64,000 bases of DNA from an uncultured Lutibacter sp. Its GTDB lineage: Bacteria > Bacteroidota > Bacteroidia > Flavobacteriales > Flavobacteriaceae. The position numbers and the translations under genes are program-made. Below the pieces are notes generated by a model. The model had not been told where the DNA came from, searched no databases, and was given only the letters and a program-made list of their open reading frames with translations. Below, piece after piece: positions 54,401 through 63,546 of the stretch. Position 1 is the stretch's first letter. Every line of letters starts with the position of its first letter. Location of the stretch: NCBI RefSeq assembly GCF_947495725.1, contig NZ_CANLZZ010000001.1, forward strand, positions 310,001 through 374,000, read 5' to 3'.

Positions 54401-54486
54401 TACTCGAGATGGGACTTGAACCCATACGGACCTTACAGTCCACTGGATTTTAAGTCCAGCGTGTCTACCAATTCCACCACTCGAGC
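54401..54486 (-). tRNA. tRNA-Leu (UAA)
   Basis: 86 bases, minus strand. Acceptor GCTCGAG pairs with CTCGAGT (one G-U) and the discriminator is A. D-arm TGGTGGAATTGGTAGACA, anticodon loop CTTAAAA with TAA, long variable arm TGGACTGTAAGGTCC and T-loop GGTTCAAGTCC. CCA is not encoded. Confidence 0.96.
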
Positions 54487-54508
54487 ATTGGTATTTTATA
54501 TATTGTAG

Positions 54509-54580
54509 AGCGAAAGACGGGATTTGAACCCGCGACCCTCACCTTGGCAAGGTGATGCTCTACCCCTGAGCTACTTTCGC
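54509..54580 (-). tRNA. tRNA-Gly (GCC)
   Basis: 72 bases, minus strand. Acceptor GCGAAAG/CTTTCGC, discriminator T, anticodon GCC in the loop TTGCCAA, T-loop GGTTCAAATCC. CCA is not encoded. Transcribed with tRNA-Leu 22 bases downstream. Confidence 0.96.
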
Positions 54581-54731
54581 AGTCATATTTTAAAGAACAT
54601 CATTTGGTTATTACCCCAAATGCGAGTGCAAATTTAATACAATTATCAAAACCACAAAGACTTTTTTTAAAATTATTTCAATAAATTTCTTAATCTCCTT
54701 ATTTTTAGGTTGTAATTCTCTAATAAAAAAA

Positions 54732-54739
54732 TATATTTG
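54732..54739 (+). promoter_or_regulatory. promoter of the oxidase assembly operon
   Basis: TATATTTG, an exact -7 box, 19 bases after TTG at 54710-54712, and 22 bases before the ctaB start. Same spacing as the lacI promoter. Confidence 0.7.
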
Positions 54740-54761
54740 CAGTAATTATTAATAAAACTTA

Positions 54762-55667
54762 ATGCAAATAACATCAAATTCTACTAATAATAAAGTAAGT
54801 TTTACTTCGGTTTTTAACGATTTTAAACAATTAACAAAAGTTGGCTTATCACTTAGTGTTGTTTTTTCATCTTTGGCTGGTTATTTATTGGCAGTCGAAA
54901 AAATTGAACTTTCCATTTTAGCCTTATTAGCAATTGGTGGCTATTTAATGGTTGGAGCATCTAATGCATTTAACCAAATTATTGAGAAAGATACCGATGC
55001 TTTAATGAAACGCACAATGAATCGACCACTTCCAACCGGTAGAATGCATGTTTCAACTGCAATGGTTATCGCAATTTCTTTTACAATTGCAGGTTTAGCC
55101 ATTTTATATAGTATTAACCCTAAGAGTGCCTTATTTGGTGCTATTTCTATTTTTCTTTACACAAGTATTTACACGCCCTTAAAGGCGGTTACACCTTTAT
55201 CTGTATTTATAGGCGCAATACCTGGTGCAATACCATTTATGTTAGGTTGGGTTGCGGCAACCAATGATTTTTCAATTGAGCCAGGAATGTTATTTTTAAT
55301 ACAATTCTTTTGGCAATTCCCACATTTTTGGGCAATTGCTTGGCTACAATATGATGAATATAAAAAAGCAGGGTTTAACTTAATGCCAATGGGACAAAAA
55401 AATAAAAAAGCTGTTATACAAATTATTATTTATACTATCTGTTTAATAATTGTTTCTATAATTCCTGTTTTAAAAATAACCGGAAGTTTTTATATTTACC
55501 CTATTACAGCAATAATTTTAGTTGCATTAGGAAGTACAATGTTATATTATGCCATAAAATTGTATAAACATCAAACTAATAAAGAAGCTAGACAGTTAAT
55601 GCTATCAAGTGTTTTATATATTACCTTGATTCAAGTAATTTACGTAGCAGATAAATTTTTACACTAA
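54762..55667 (+). CDS. ctaB: protoheme IX farnesyltransferase (heme O synthase)
   Basis: A 301-residue UbiA-superfamily enzyme making heme O from protoheme and farnesyl diphosphate. Prenyl-binding motif NAFNQIIEKDTDALMKRTMNRPLPTGR, second motif YDEYKKAGFNLMP, and about nine membrane helices. It heads an operon of haem-copper oxidase genes; subunits I and II are not in the window. Confidence 0.96.
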   Translation: MQITSNSTNNKVSFTSVFNDFKQLTKVGLSLSVVFSSLAGYLLAVEKIELSILALLAIGGYLMVGASNAFNQIIEKDTDALMKRTMNRPLPTGRMHVSTAMVIAISFTIAGLAILYSINPKSALFGAISIFLYTSIYTPLKAVTPLSVFIGAIPGAIPFMLGWVAATNDFSIEPGMLFLIQFFWQFPHFWAIAWLQYDEYKKAGFNLMPMGQKNKKAVIQIIIYTICLIIVSIIPVLKITGSFYIYPITAIILVALGSTMLYYAIKLYKHQTNKEARQLMLSSVLYITLIQVIYVADKFLH

Positions 55668-55671
55668 ACAA

Positions 55672-56253
55672 ATGGGACAATCATTAGAACAAGAATATAA
55701 ACAAGCTAAAAGAAAATCGGCAAAACCTATGCTTTGGGTTTCTATGATTAGTATGACAATGATGTTTGCTGGATTAACCAGTGCTTATGTTGTTAGTAGA
55801 AAACGAAACGACTGGGTTTCGTTTGATTTACCAATTGCTTTTTACACAAGTACAATTTTAATTGTTTTAAGTAGTATCGCTTTTATTCTGGCAAAATACT
55901 TTATAAAAAAGAACAATCGTCAATTAACAACTGCATCCTTATTATCAGCTTTAGTACTAGGTTTAGGTTTTGTATATTTTCAATTCGAAGGTTTTAACCA
56001 ATTATTTAATGCCGGGTTAGTTTTTGCAGGAGCACAAAGCACAGTTAAATCGTCTTTCATTTATGGAATAACGTTAGCTCACTTGGTACATATTTTTGCA
56101 GGAATAATTGTTTTATTGGTAGTAATTATAAATCATTTTAATAAAAAATATTCGTCTAAAGATTCATTAGGATTAGAACTTGGTGCTATATTCTGGCATT
56201 TTGTTGATATACTATGGATATACCTGTTTTTTTTCTTCTATTTCATTAGATAA
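55672..56253 (+). CDS. cytochrome c oxidase subunit III, short form
   Basis: A 193-residue protein with five helices and the subunit III ending SFIYGITLAHLVHIFAGI... and FWHFVDILWIYLFFFFYF. This is the haem-copper oxidase subunit III fold; the first gene of a tandem pair with the 326-residue paralogue. Starts 4 bases after ctaB. Confidence 0.9.
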   Translation: MGQSLEQEYKQAKRKSAKPMLWVSMISMTMMFAGLTSAYVVSRKRNDWVSFDLPIAFYTSTILIVLSSIAFILAKYFIKKNNRQLTTASLLSALVLGLGFVYFQFEGFNQLFNAGLVFAGAQSTVKSSFIYGITLAHLVHIFAGIIVLLVVIINHFNKKYSSKDSLGLELGAIFWHFVDILWIYLFFFFYFIR

Positions 56254-56307
56254 AAAAAATAATGTATTTTTGGCGCAACTATAACTAAAAAATCAAAACA
56301 AACTTAT

Positions 56308-57288
56308 ATGGAAGCAACTGTTTCTACAGAAACTAATGGAAAAACCTGGAGCGGTGGATCGAACAAACCATTAGGTGCAAGTTATGGTAAAATGATGATG
56401 TGGTTCTTCATTTTATCCGATGCACTAACCTTCTCAGGCTTTTTAGGAGCGTATGGATTAATGCGTTTTAAATTTATTGAATCTTGGCCAATTGCCGACG
56501 AAGTTTTTACGCATTTCCCTTTTTTACATGGCATTCATGCTCCAATGTATTATGTGGCTTTAATGACTTTTATATTGATATTTTCTTCCGTAACAATGGT
56601 TTTGGCCGTTGATGCAGGACATCAAATGAATAAAAAGAAAGTTACTTTTTATATGCTACTTACAATTATTGGAGGTTTAATATTTTTAGGTTCACAAGCC
56701 TGGGAATGGAAAAACTTTATTGGAGGTTCATATGGAGCTGTTCAATTAAACGACGGAAAAATTGTTCAATTTGTTGATGCTTCTGGCCACCAAGTAACCT
56801 TAGAGAGCTTCGTAAAATCCTCGCATTCAGAAAGAGCACAACATACAAGAGATAAAGGACTTTGGTTTGTTGAAGAATCAACTTTAGCCCCATTTTCGGT
56901 TAAAGAAGTTATTGAAGGTTTTAATGCACATCCAGAATTATCAATAAGAACTGAACTTATTAATACTGAAACAAAGGCAAAAACAATAATTTCAAGAGCA
57001 GATGCAATGTCTTATTTAAACAATGCAAATGCAGTTGTAAAAGGAGCTAATTTAAAAGTTAATGAATATGGAAATACATTATTCGCAGATTTCTTTTTCT
57101 TTATCACAGGTTTCCACGGATTTCACGTTCTTTCTGGAGTTATTATAAACATTATTATATTTTTTAATGTTATTTTAGGAACTTATGAGCGAAGAGGTCA
57201 TTATGAGATGGTTGAAAAAGTAGGATTGTATTGGCACTTTGTAGATTTAGTTTGGGTATTTGTATTCACATTCTTCTACTTAGTATAA
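56308..57288 (+). CDS. cytochrome c oxidase subunit III, long form
   Basis: A 326-residue subunit III with the conserved helices LSDALTFSGFLGAYGLMRF, FLGSQAWEWKNFIGG, FHGFHVLSGVI and YWHFVDLVWVFVFTFFYLV. A soluble insert at about residues 140-250 (helical, charged) explains the length compared with the short form. Both forms probably belong to one caa3-type complex, or one is specialised. Confidence 0.93.
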   Translation: MEATVSTETNGKTWSGGSNKPLGASYGKMMMWFFILSDALTFSGFLGAYGLMRFKFIESWPIADEVFTHFPFLHGIHAPMYYVALMTFILIFSSVTMVLAVDAGHQMNKKKVTFYMLLTIIGGLIFLGSQAWEWKNFIGGSYGAVQLNDGKIVQFVDASGHQVTLESFVKSSHSERAQHTRDKGLWFVEESTLAPFSVKEVIEGFNAHPELSIRTELINTETKAKTIISRADAMSYLNNANAVVKGANLKVNEYGNTLFADFFFFITGFHGFHVLSGVIINIIIFFNVILGTYERRGHYEMVEKVGLYWHFVDLVWVFVFTFFYLV

Positions 57289-57307
57289 TTTTTAAAAAGA
57301 TATTAAA

Positions 57308-57664
57308 ATGGCAGCAAACGCACACGAACATAAATCGCACACAGCTTTAATTTGGAAAGTATTTGGAATACTTTCTTTTATAACTATTGTTGAAGTTATT
57401 TTAGGGATAATAAAACCAGACTCTTTGCATTTAACAAAAATTCTAGGAACAAGTCCTTTAAACATCATTTTCTTAGTATTAACAATTGTAAAAGCATATT
57501 ACATTACTTGGTTTTTTATGCATATGGCAGATGAAACTAAAAGTTTGAGAAGATCCGTAGTTTGGACCGCAGTATTTTTAATTATTTATTTAGCTACACT
57601 TTTATTAATTGAAGGAAGTTACATAAATGATGTACTATCACCACTAGTAAAGTGGAATTACTAA
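57308..57664 (+). CDS. cytochrome c oxidase subunit IV family protein
   Basis: A 118-residue protein with three membrane helices and a His-containing N-terminus (AANAHEHKSHTALIWKVFG), the subunit IV/CyoD-like form of Bacteroidota oxidases; TWFFMHMADETKSLRRSVVW is typical. A terminator follows, separating it from the SCO genes. Confidence 0.9.
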   Translation: MAANAHEHKSHTALIWKVFGILSFITIVEVILGIIKPDSLHLTKILGTSPLNIIFLVLTIVKAYYITWFFMHMADETKSLRRSVVWTAVFLIIYLATLLLIEGSYINDVLSPLVKWNY

Positions 57665-57697
57665 ATTTACTAAAAATATAAAAATATTTGAATGAAG

Positions 57698-57726
57698 AAG
57701 GTGGTTTTATTAACCACCTTTTTTTT
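57698..57726 (+). terminator. terminator between subunit IV and SCO-like genes
   Basis: AAGGTGGTT and AACCACCTT arms, 5-base loop, eight T. It begins after the in-frame ATG at 57692, which shows that this upstream start for the next gene is not used. Confidence 0.9.
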
Positions 57727-57745
57727 ATTTTTGAAAAAAACCACA

Positions 57746-58393
57746 ATGAAAAAATTTTGGGTATTATTTAGCTTATTTATCTTGCCTTTGGCTTTTTATT
57801 TATTTTTATCAAAAGGAATTTATAAATATTCCAATCTGCCAATTTTAACTGATGAAGTTATTAACGTAAATACCTTAGAAAATAATTCTTCAGCAACGTT
57901 TAACGATAAATTATCTATTGTTTGTTTTTTAGGAGATGACATAAATACTGCGAAAGGAAGTATGTTTAATCTAAACCAAACTATATATAAAAGATATTAT
58001 CAAAAACCTTACTTTCAAATAGTTGCAATTTTACCAAAGGGAACAGAACAAAAATATCAAAGTGCCATTGATGAATTATCTGCATTTACCAATATAAGTA
58101 AATGGAATTTTATTTATGCAGATTCTAAAAACATCCATAAATTATTTGAAAGCTTTTCTAGCCCCTATAGTTTAAACAATAACTTATATTCTGAACATGC
58201 CTTTATAATTGATATGGAGCTTCGTTTAAGAGGAAGAAAAGATGACGACGATACCGCCGATGGGAAATTATATGGATATAATATGAAATCGGTTTCTACG
58301 TTAAAAAATAAAATGAAAGACGATATTGATATTATCTATTATCAATTAAAAAAATCTGAAGAAAAGGAACAAAGAAGAAAAAGAGAAATATAA
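57746..58393 (+). CDS. Cys-less SCO-like membrane protein
   Basis: A 215-residue protein with one N-terminal membrane helix (about 5-22). By eye, its body lines up with the SCO1 protein next door: IVCFLGDD versus IEFFFTTCPTIC, KWNFIYADSKNIHKLF versus NWNFLTGDKETIYNLA, HAFIIDMELRLRGR versus MFALVDKKGNIRSR, and matching C-termini. The copper cysteines and His are absent. Probably a diverged paralogue with a structural or regulatory role in oxidase assembly. Function unknown. The tail is Glu/Lys-rich. Confidence 0.75.
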   Translation: MKKFWVLFSLFILPLAFYLFLSKGIYKYSNLPILTDEVINVNTLENNSSATFNDKLSIVCFLGDDINTAKGSMFNLNQTIYKRYYQKPYFQIVAILPKGTEQKYQSAIDELSAFTNISKWNFIYADSKNIHKLFESFSSPYSLNNNLYSEHAFIIDMELRLRGRKDDDDTADGKLYGYNMKSVSTLKNKMKDDIDIIYYQLKKSEEKEQRRKREI

Positions 58394-58398
58394 TTATT

Positions 58399-59025
58399 AT
58401 GAAAAAATATTCATACGTAGGTATTGCTTTTATAATTTTAATTTTTGGAATATATGCAATCCCAAAAATTGTAGCTAAATTTAAAACACCAGAAATAATA
58501 ACAATTGGTAAAGTTCCATCTTTTGAATTTACAAATCAGGATGGAAAAACTATTTCCAATTCATTTTACGAAAATAAAGTATATGTAATAGAATTTTTCT
58601 TTACTACCTGCCCAACTATTTGCCCAAAAATGAATGAAAATATGGTTTTACTTCAAAATGAATATTATGGAAATTTAGATTTTGGCATTGCTTCATTTAG
58701 CATTAATCCAGAATACGATACTCCAAAAATTTTGAAAGAATATGCCAAATCACACGGAGCAACTTTAAAAAATTGGAATTTTTTAACGGGAGATAAAGAA
58801 ACTATATACAACCTAGCAAATAAAGGTTTAGCACTTTACGCTGGTGAAAATTCTGCCGCTGAAGGTGGTTTTGAACACTCTGGTATGTTTGCATTAGTTG
58901 ATAAAAAAGGAAATATTCGATCACGACTAGATGAATTAGGTAACCCTATTGCCTTTTATGACGGCTTAGATTCAAAAAGCATTCAAATGATAAAAGAAGA
59001 TATTGCAGTTTTATTAAAAGAATAA
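58399..59025 (+). CDS. SCO1/SenC copper chaperone
   Basis: A 208-residue membrane-anchored thioredoxin-fold protein with the copper motif CPTIC (Cys71, Cys75) and His160 in FEHSGMF. It delivers copper to CuA of cytochrome c oxidase. Start 5 bases after the Cys-less paralogue; stop overlaps the next start by one base. Confidence 0.95.
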   Translation: MKKYSYVGIAFIILIFGIYAIPKIVAKFKTPEIITIGKVPSFEFTNQDGKTISNSFYENKVYVIEFFFTTCPTICPKMNENMVLLQNEYYGNLDFGIASFSINPEYDTPKILKEYAKSHGATLKNWNFLTGDKETIYNLANKGLALYAGENSAAEGGFEHSGMFALVDKKGNIRSRLDELGNPIAFYDGLDSKSIQMIKEDIAVLLKE

Positions 59026-59540
59026 TGAAAACAGATACAAAAAAATATAACAAGTGGATTGTAATTTTATCAATAGCAATACCATTAGTAGTAGCAATTT
59101 TGTTTGGAGTAAAAATTGACGCTCAATTACCCGTTTTTTTACCTCCAATTTATGCAACAATTAATGCAATAACTGCTTTAATATTAGTAATAGCAGTGTG
59201 GGCAATTAAAAATAAAAAAATTAAATTACACGAAAATCTAATGAAAACAGCAATTGGGTTTTCTGCTTTATTTTTGATTCTATATGTTGCATATCATACG
59301 ACTTCAGATTCAACAAAATTTGGAGGTGAAGGATCTATAAAATACATTTATTATGTAATTTTAATAAGTCATATTTTACTATCAATTGCAGTAATACCCT
59401 TTGTATTAATTACTTTTGTTAGAGGAATTACAAACAATATTGAATTACATAAAAAAATAGCACGTATAACATTTCCTCTTTGGTTTTATGTTGCTGTAAG
59501 CGGTGTTATTGTTTACCTAATGATTTCACCATATTATTAA
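59025..59540 (+). CDS. DUF420 family membrane protein
   Basis: A 171-residue protein with four or five membrane helices, of the DUF420/CtaM-like group linked to oxidase assembly. Hallmark residues are histidines in LYVAYHTT, ILISHILLSI and NIELHKKIARITFPLW. Translationally coupled by one-base overlaps to SCO1 and to the next gene. Confidence 0.9.
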   Translation: MKTDTKKYNKWIVILSIAIPLVVAILFGVKIDAQLPVFLPPIYATINAITALILVIAVWAIKNKKIKLHENLMKTAIGFSALFLILYVAYHTTSDSTKFGGEGSIKYIYYVILISHILLSIAVIPFVLITFVRGITNNIELHKKIARITFPLWFYVAVSGVIVYLMISPYY

Positions 59541-59749
59541 TGAAGAAATTATTGTATATATCACTATTAATTTTCGCACAAATAGCTAATGCACAATGCG
59601 CTATGTGTAAAGCTGTTGTTGAAAGTGGTAACGCTTCAGAAGCTGAAGGTTTAAATTCTGGAATTCTATATTTAATGGTATTTCCATATCTTTTAGTGGG
59701 AGCTCTATTGTACTTCATTATTAAATATAAGCGAAAACCTAAAATTTAA
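59540..59749 (+). CDS. small membrane protein, oxidase operon
   Basis: A 69-residue protein with a signal peptide (LIFAQIANAQ) followed by CAMCKAVVES and a single membrane helix. The ATG overlapping the DUF420 stop (TAATG) is chosen; an in-frame start 60 bases earlier lies within DUF420. The CxxC near the mature N-terminus could bind metal or form a disulfide, but no function is known. Confidence 0.75.
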   Translation: MKKLLYISLLIFAQIANAQCAMCKAVVESGNASEAEGLNSGILYLMVFPYLLVGALLYFIIKYKRKPKI

Positions 59750-59895
59750 CACTTCTATAAGAGACTTTGAGTGTAACAAATAATAATTTTAGTCGTCATA
59801 TAGCAACATCAACAGTTCCAAATAATTTTAATTGTCCTAATTAATTAAAAAAAATTATTTATTGTTGTTAATTAAAAACCGATAAACTCAATTAA

Positions 59896-61221
59896 ATGAG
59901 AACAAAAATTGTTACAATTTTAGCCTTAGCATTTTTTATAACTACTAGTGCTCAAGACAAACAATGGACTTTACAAGAATGTGTTGAATATGCTCTAGAA
60001 CACAATATAACTGTAAAACAAAATCAACTTAACGTTGAACTAAGCGAGGAAAACGTAATAAATTCTAAAGGCAATTTTTTACCTAATTTAAACGCTTCAA
60101 CTGGGGGAAATTTAAATTTTGGATCAGGATTTGATCCTGTTTCTCAAGACCGTGTCACAACAAGTACCTTTGGTGGTTCAATTGGAATAAGTTCTGGTAT
60201 TACTGTATTTAATGGCTACCGTAATTTGAATTCATATAAACAAGCACAACTTGGAGTTGAATCAAGTAAACTTACATTACAAAAAATTCAAGATGATATT
60301 TCATTGTTTGTTGTGAATTCTTATTTAAATGTTTTGTTTGCTAAGGAAAATTTAGCTGTAGCAAAAGTTCAACATGAAATAAGTAAAAAACAGATTGAGC
60401 GTGCTCAAACAGAATTTGATGCCGGAGAGAAACCAAAAGGAGATTTATTAAATGCTCAATCCACAGCAGCAGCTGATGAACAATCAGTAATAACTTTTGA
60501 AAACACATTGAATTTAGCACTGTTAGATTTAGCTCAACTACTTCAAATTAGCCCTGTAGGATTTGATATAGAGGCCATTGAAATTGGTGACCCAGGAATA
60601 TCAATGTTATACAGTAACCCAAATGAAGTTTATATAAAAGCTTTAGGAAACAGACCTGAAATTGAAAATGCTGAATTAGGAATTGAATCTACAGCACTTG
60701 ATATTGAAATTGCAAAAGCTGGCTTTTTACCTTCCGTATCACTAGGAGCTAATATTGGTACTGGTTATGGTTTTAATTTAAAAAACAATTCTCATATTCC
60801 ATATTTTACACAATTAGATGATAACTTAGGTTACGGTTTAAGTTTTAATGTTAGTATTCCTATTTTTAGTAGAGGCCAAGTTAAATCTAATGTAAACAGA
60901 CAAAAAATAAATTTTGAAAAATCTAAATTTTCTTTAGAAAGTTCAAAATTACAACTTCAACAAACAATTCAAAAAGCATTTTACGATGCAAAAGCCGCAG
61001 CCAAAACATACGAATCGGCTCAAAAATCATTAATTGCACAAAAAGAAGCTTTTAAAAATGCGCAAGAGAGCTTTAATTATGGAGCCATGACTTTGTTTGA
61101 TTTTGACCAAGTTAGAAACAGATTGGTAAATGCTGAAGGAGCTATTATTAGGGCTAAATATGATTATGTGTTTAAAACTAAAGTGTTAAAATTTTACTAC
61201 GGAGAAACAATTTTAGACTAA
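59896..61221 (+). CDS. TolC-family outer-membrane efflux protein
   Basis: A 441-residue outer-membrane exporter channel with a signal peptide (TTSAQ) and the two-repeat coiled-coil layout of TolC-like proteins (WTLQECVEYALEHNITVKQN, LNAQSTAAADEQSVIT, FNYGAMTLFDFDQVRN). No membrane-fusion protein or pump gene follows; a terminator does. The 146 bases upstream show nothing recognisable. Confidence 0.93.
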   Translation: MRTKIVTILALAFFITTSAQDKQWTLQECVEYALEHNITVKQNQLNVELSEENVINSKGNFLPNLNASTGGNLNFGSGFDPVSQDRVTTSTFGGSIGISSGITVFNGYRNLNSYKQAQLGVESSKLTLQKIQDDISLFVVNSYLNVLFAKENLAVAKVQHEISKKQIERAQTEFDAGEKPKGDLLNAQSTAAADEQSVITFENTLNLALLDLAQLLQISPVGFDIEAIEIGDPGISMLYSNPNEVYIKALGNRPEIENAELGIESTALDIEIAKAGFLPSVSLGANIGTGYGFNLKNNSHIPYFTQLDDNLGYGLSFNVSIPIFSRGQVKSNVNRQKINFEKSKFSLESSKLQLQQTIQKAFYDAKAAAKTYESAQKSLIAQKEAFKNAQESFNYGAMTLFDFDQVRNRLVNAEGAIIRAKYDYVFKTKVLKFYYGETILD

Positions 61222-61242
61222 TATTTCTAACTAAAACATACT

Positions 61243-61274
61243 AAAACGCCCAATGAAATTTCATTGGGCGTTTT
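61243..61274 (+). terminator. intrinsic terminator
   Basis: A 32-base perfect palindrome, AAAACGCCCAATGAAA and its complement, after the TolC gene. Confidence 0.93.
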
Positions 61275-61299
61275 CATTTTTTAAAAACAGCAAAATAAG

Positions 61300-61307
61300 T
61301 ATCTTTG
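61300..61307 (+). promoter_or_regulatory. -7 box TATCTTTG of tsaB
   Basis: Exact TAnnTTTG, 20 bases before the TTG start, so the leader is very short. No clear TTG -33 element upstream. Confidence 0.55.
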
Positions 61308-61327
61308 TTCCCTAAATAAATATCGAT

Positions 61328-61996
61328 TTGGCTTTAATTTTAAATATTGAAACTGCAACTAAAAACTGTTCGGTAAGTGTTGCCGAAAATGGTAAAACTA
61401 TCACATTAAAAGAATTGAATGACGGAAGTTATTCACATGCCGAAAAACTACATGAGTTAATTAAACAGGTTGTAAATGAGGCTAATATTTCAATGAGCCA
61501 ATTAAATGCCATCGCTGTTAGTAAAGGACCTGGATCTTATACTGGTCTTAGAATTGGAGTTTCTGCAGCAAAAGGCCTTTGTTTTGCCTTAAACATACCA
61601 TTAATATCGGTTAGCACATTAAATTCATTAGAAAAAATTATTGATTTTCCAGATGCCTATATAATTCCTTTACTAGATGCACGCAGAATGGAAGTGTACA
61701 GTGCTGTGTTTAAAAATAATAGTTTTGTTAGAGATGTACAGGCCGAAGTTATAGATGAAAACTCCTTTAGCGATTACCTAGAAAAATCAAATGTTTATTT
61801 TTTAGGTGACGGTGCAGAAAAATGCAAGAATATAATCTCTCATAAAAATGCTATTTTTATTGATAATAAATTTCCTTCAGCTAAAGAAATGGGATTGCTT
61901 TCTTATGAAAAGCATAAAAAAAACGACACCGAAGATGTCGCTTATTTTGAACCTTTTTATCTAAAAGATTTTATTGTAACTAAATCTAAAAAATAA
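61328..61996 (+). CDS. tsaB: tRNA t6A synthesis protein TsaB
   Basis: A 222-residue protein of the Kae1/TsaD superfamily, a partner in adding threonylcarbamoyl to tRNA A37. It starts MALILNIETAT at a TTG codon (no nearby ATG), and has the SKGPGSYTGLRIGVSAAKGL and AYIIPLLDARRMEVYSAVF blocks. Convergent with the next gene: stop codons are adjacent without a gap or recognisable terminator. Confidence 0.95.
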   Translation: MALILNIETATKNCSVSVAENGKTITLKELNDGSYSHAEKLHELIKQVVNEANISMSQLNAIAVSKGPGSYTGLRIGVSAAKGLCFALNIPLISVSTLNSLEKIIDFPDAYIIPLLDARRMEVYSAVFKNNSFVRDVQAEVIDENSFSDYLEKSNVYFLGDGAEKCKNIISHKNAIFIDNKFPSAKEMGLLSYEKHKKNDTEDVAYFEPFYLKDFIVTKSKK

Positions 61997-62674
61997 TTAA
62001 TTTAGAGAATAATAATACTCGAATATTTTAATTAAATCATCCTTTTTTTTGAAACTCCATTTCATTTTCTTTGCTTGTTTCTCTACTAATTGAGCTTTAC
62101 TTCCAAATAATTGTATTATCTCTTCTTTCTTATTAGGAAGTTCACTGGCAATATTGTTTTTATAACCAACGAATAACTGATCTTTAACTCTTTTTAAAGT
62201 TGGTGGTTTATACAATTCAAATCCATTTCTTGGAATCTTTTCAGGCTCAATTTCAATTTTTTCTTTAAGTAATAAAGATTCCCCATCCATTTCATTAATT
62301 ACAACAAACAAACCTGCAATTACTGCTTCTGATTCATTATATTGAAATATTTTATATGTTTTTTTCGAGGCCTTAAATTTAATTGCATAGCTTAAGTTTT
62401 TTGGTAAAACAAAAATACTGTCATTAACCTTTACCTCCATTAAATTTCTAAAAGCATCAAAACGCATTAGAAAATCTTTGTCTGAATTTACAAATTGAGC
62501 TTTTTTAAACTGATTTGTAATATATGGACTACCGTGAATTCCTTCATCTATTTTGTTTAATGCAGTCATACCACGCACTACTTGATAAAAATCATCAATG
62601 GTGTTTCGTTGTGAAATTGCACTATTACTTATTAGAATAATAAGTAATAATGCAATAGTTTTAATAATTTTCAT
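61997..62674 (-). CDS. secreted protein of unknown function
   Basis: A 225-residue protein with a signal peptide (MKIIKTIALLLIILISNSAISQ) and no recognised domain. Two features stand out: a Lys/Glu-rich C-terminal helical part and beta-strand-like blocks FVLPKNLSYAIKFKASKKTY and IAGLFVVINEMDGES. It stands alone, convergent with tsaB. No homology that I recognise. Confidence 0.7.
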   Translation of the reverse strand: MKIIKTIALLLIILISNSAISQRNTIDDFYQVVRGMTALNKIDEGIHGSPYITNQFKKAQFVNSDKDFLMRFDAFRNLMEVKVNDSIFVLPKNLSYAIKFKASKKTYKIFQYNESEAVIAGLFVVINEMDGESLLLKEKIEIEPEKIPRNGFELYKPPTLKRVKDQLFVGYKNNIASELPNKKEEIIQLFGSKAQLVEKQAKKMKWSFKKKDDLIKIFEYYYSLN

Positions 62675-62732
62675 TTTTAATATATTTTCCTAAATATACG
62701 CAATTCAAAAAATATAATAAAATTCTTAAAAT

Positions 62733-63539
62733 TTATTTTTTAATCTCTACTTGATGCGGATAAGGAATTTCAATACCAGCTTTATCAAGTGCGTATTTTC
62801 CCTCTTCCATTATTCCAAAATATACATCCCAATAATTATCTGGTGTAGCCCAGGGTCTTACTGCAAAATTAACCGAACTATCAGCTAATTCAGATACATT
62901 TACACTTGGTGCTGGATCTTTTAAAACTTTTGGGTTATTTAACATTACATTTAATAAAACTTCTTTTGTTTTCTTTATATCTTCATCGTAACCAACACCA
63001 AAAGTAAGATCAACTCTTAATTTACCCTCTTCTGTATAGTTTTTAATATTACCATTTGATAAAATACCGTTTGGAATAATAACTAATTTATTACCTGGAG
63101 ATATAATTTTTGTAACAAAAATCTGAATTTCTTTTACTACTCCTATTTCACCTTGTGCTTCAATTAAATCTCCAACCTTAAAAGGTTTAAAAATCATTAT
63201 TAATGCACCTCCTGCAAAATTTGCTAAACTACCTTGTAAAGCTAAACCAACTGCTAAACCTGCAGCTCCTAAAATTGCAATAAATGAAGTTGTTTCTACA
63301 CCCAGTTGAGAAATTGCAGATATAAAAACTAAAATTTTTAATCCCCAACCTAATAAATCACCTAGAAATGTTTGAAGTGTTACATCAACACCTCTTTTTC
63401 CCATTAATTTTCTTGTAACATTTACTATTCTTTTAGTAACCCATAACCCAATTACAAGTATTAAAAAAGCCACAATTACATTTTGTGCGTTACTTTTTAC
63501 AAATTCAATTACTAAATCTAAGTACTTTTGATAATCCAT
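62733..63539 (-). CDS. MscS family mechanosensitive channel
   Basis: A 268-residue small-conductance mechanosensitive channel with three N-terminal helices (the pore helix is rich in Gly/Ala: GAAGLAVGLALQGSLANFAGGALIMIF, shown as a 27-residue stretch of positions about 93-119) and a beta-domain with PFKVGDLIEAQGEIGVVKEI. Opens under membrane tension to release solutes. Eight bases separate it from the DUF1304 gene upstream. Confidence 0.94.
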   Translation of the reverse strand: MDYQKYLDLVIEFVKSNAQNVIVAFLILVIGLWVTKRIVNVTRKLMGKRGVDVTLQTFLGDLLGWGLKILVFISAISQLGVETTSFIAILGAAGLAVGLALQGSLANFAGGALIMIFKPFKVGDLIEAQGEIGVVKEIQIFVTKIISPGNKLVIIPNGILSNGNIKNYTEEGKLRVDLTFGVGYDEDIKKTKEVLLNVMLNNPKVLKDPAPSVNVSELADSSVNFAVRPWATPDNYWDVYFGIMEEGKYALDKAGIEIPYPHQVEIKK

Positions 63540-63546
63540 AATTTTT

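Noticed and set aside
59480-59539. Upstream extension of the 69-residue protein
   Set aside because: It lies within the DUF420 gene and contains an improbable Cys-rich segment; the TAATG overlap gives a good signal peptide.
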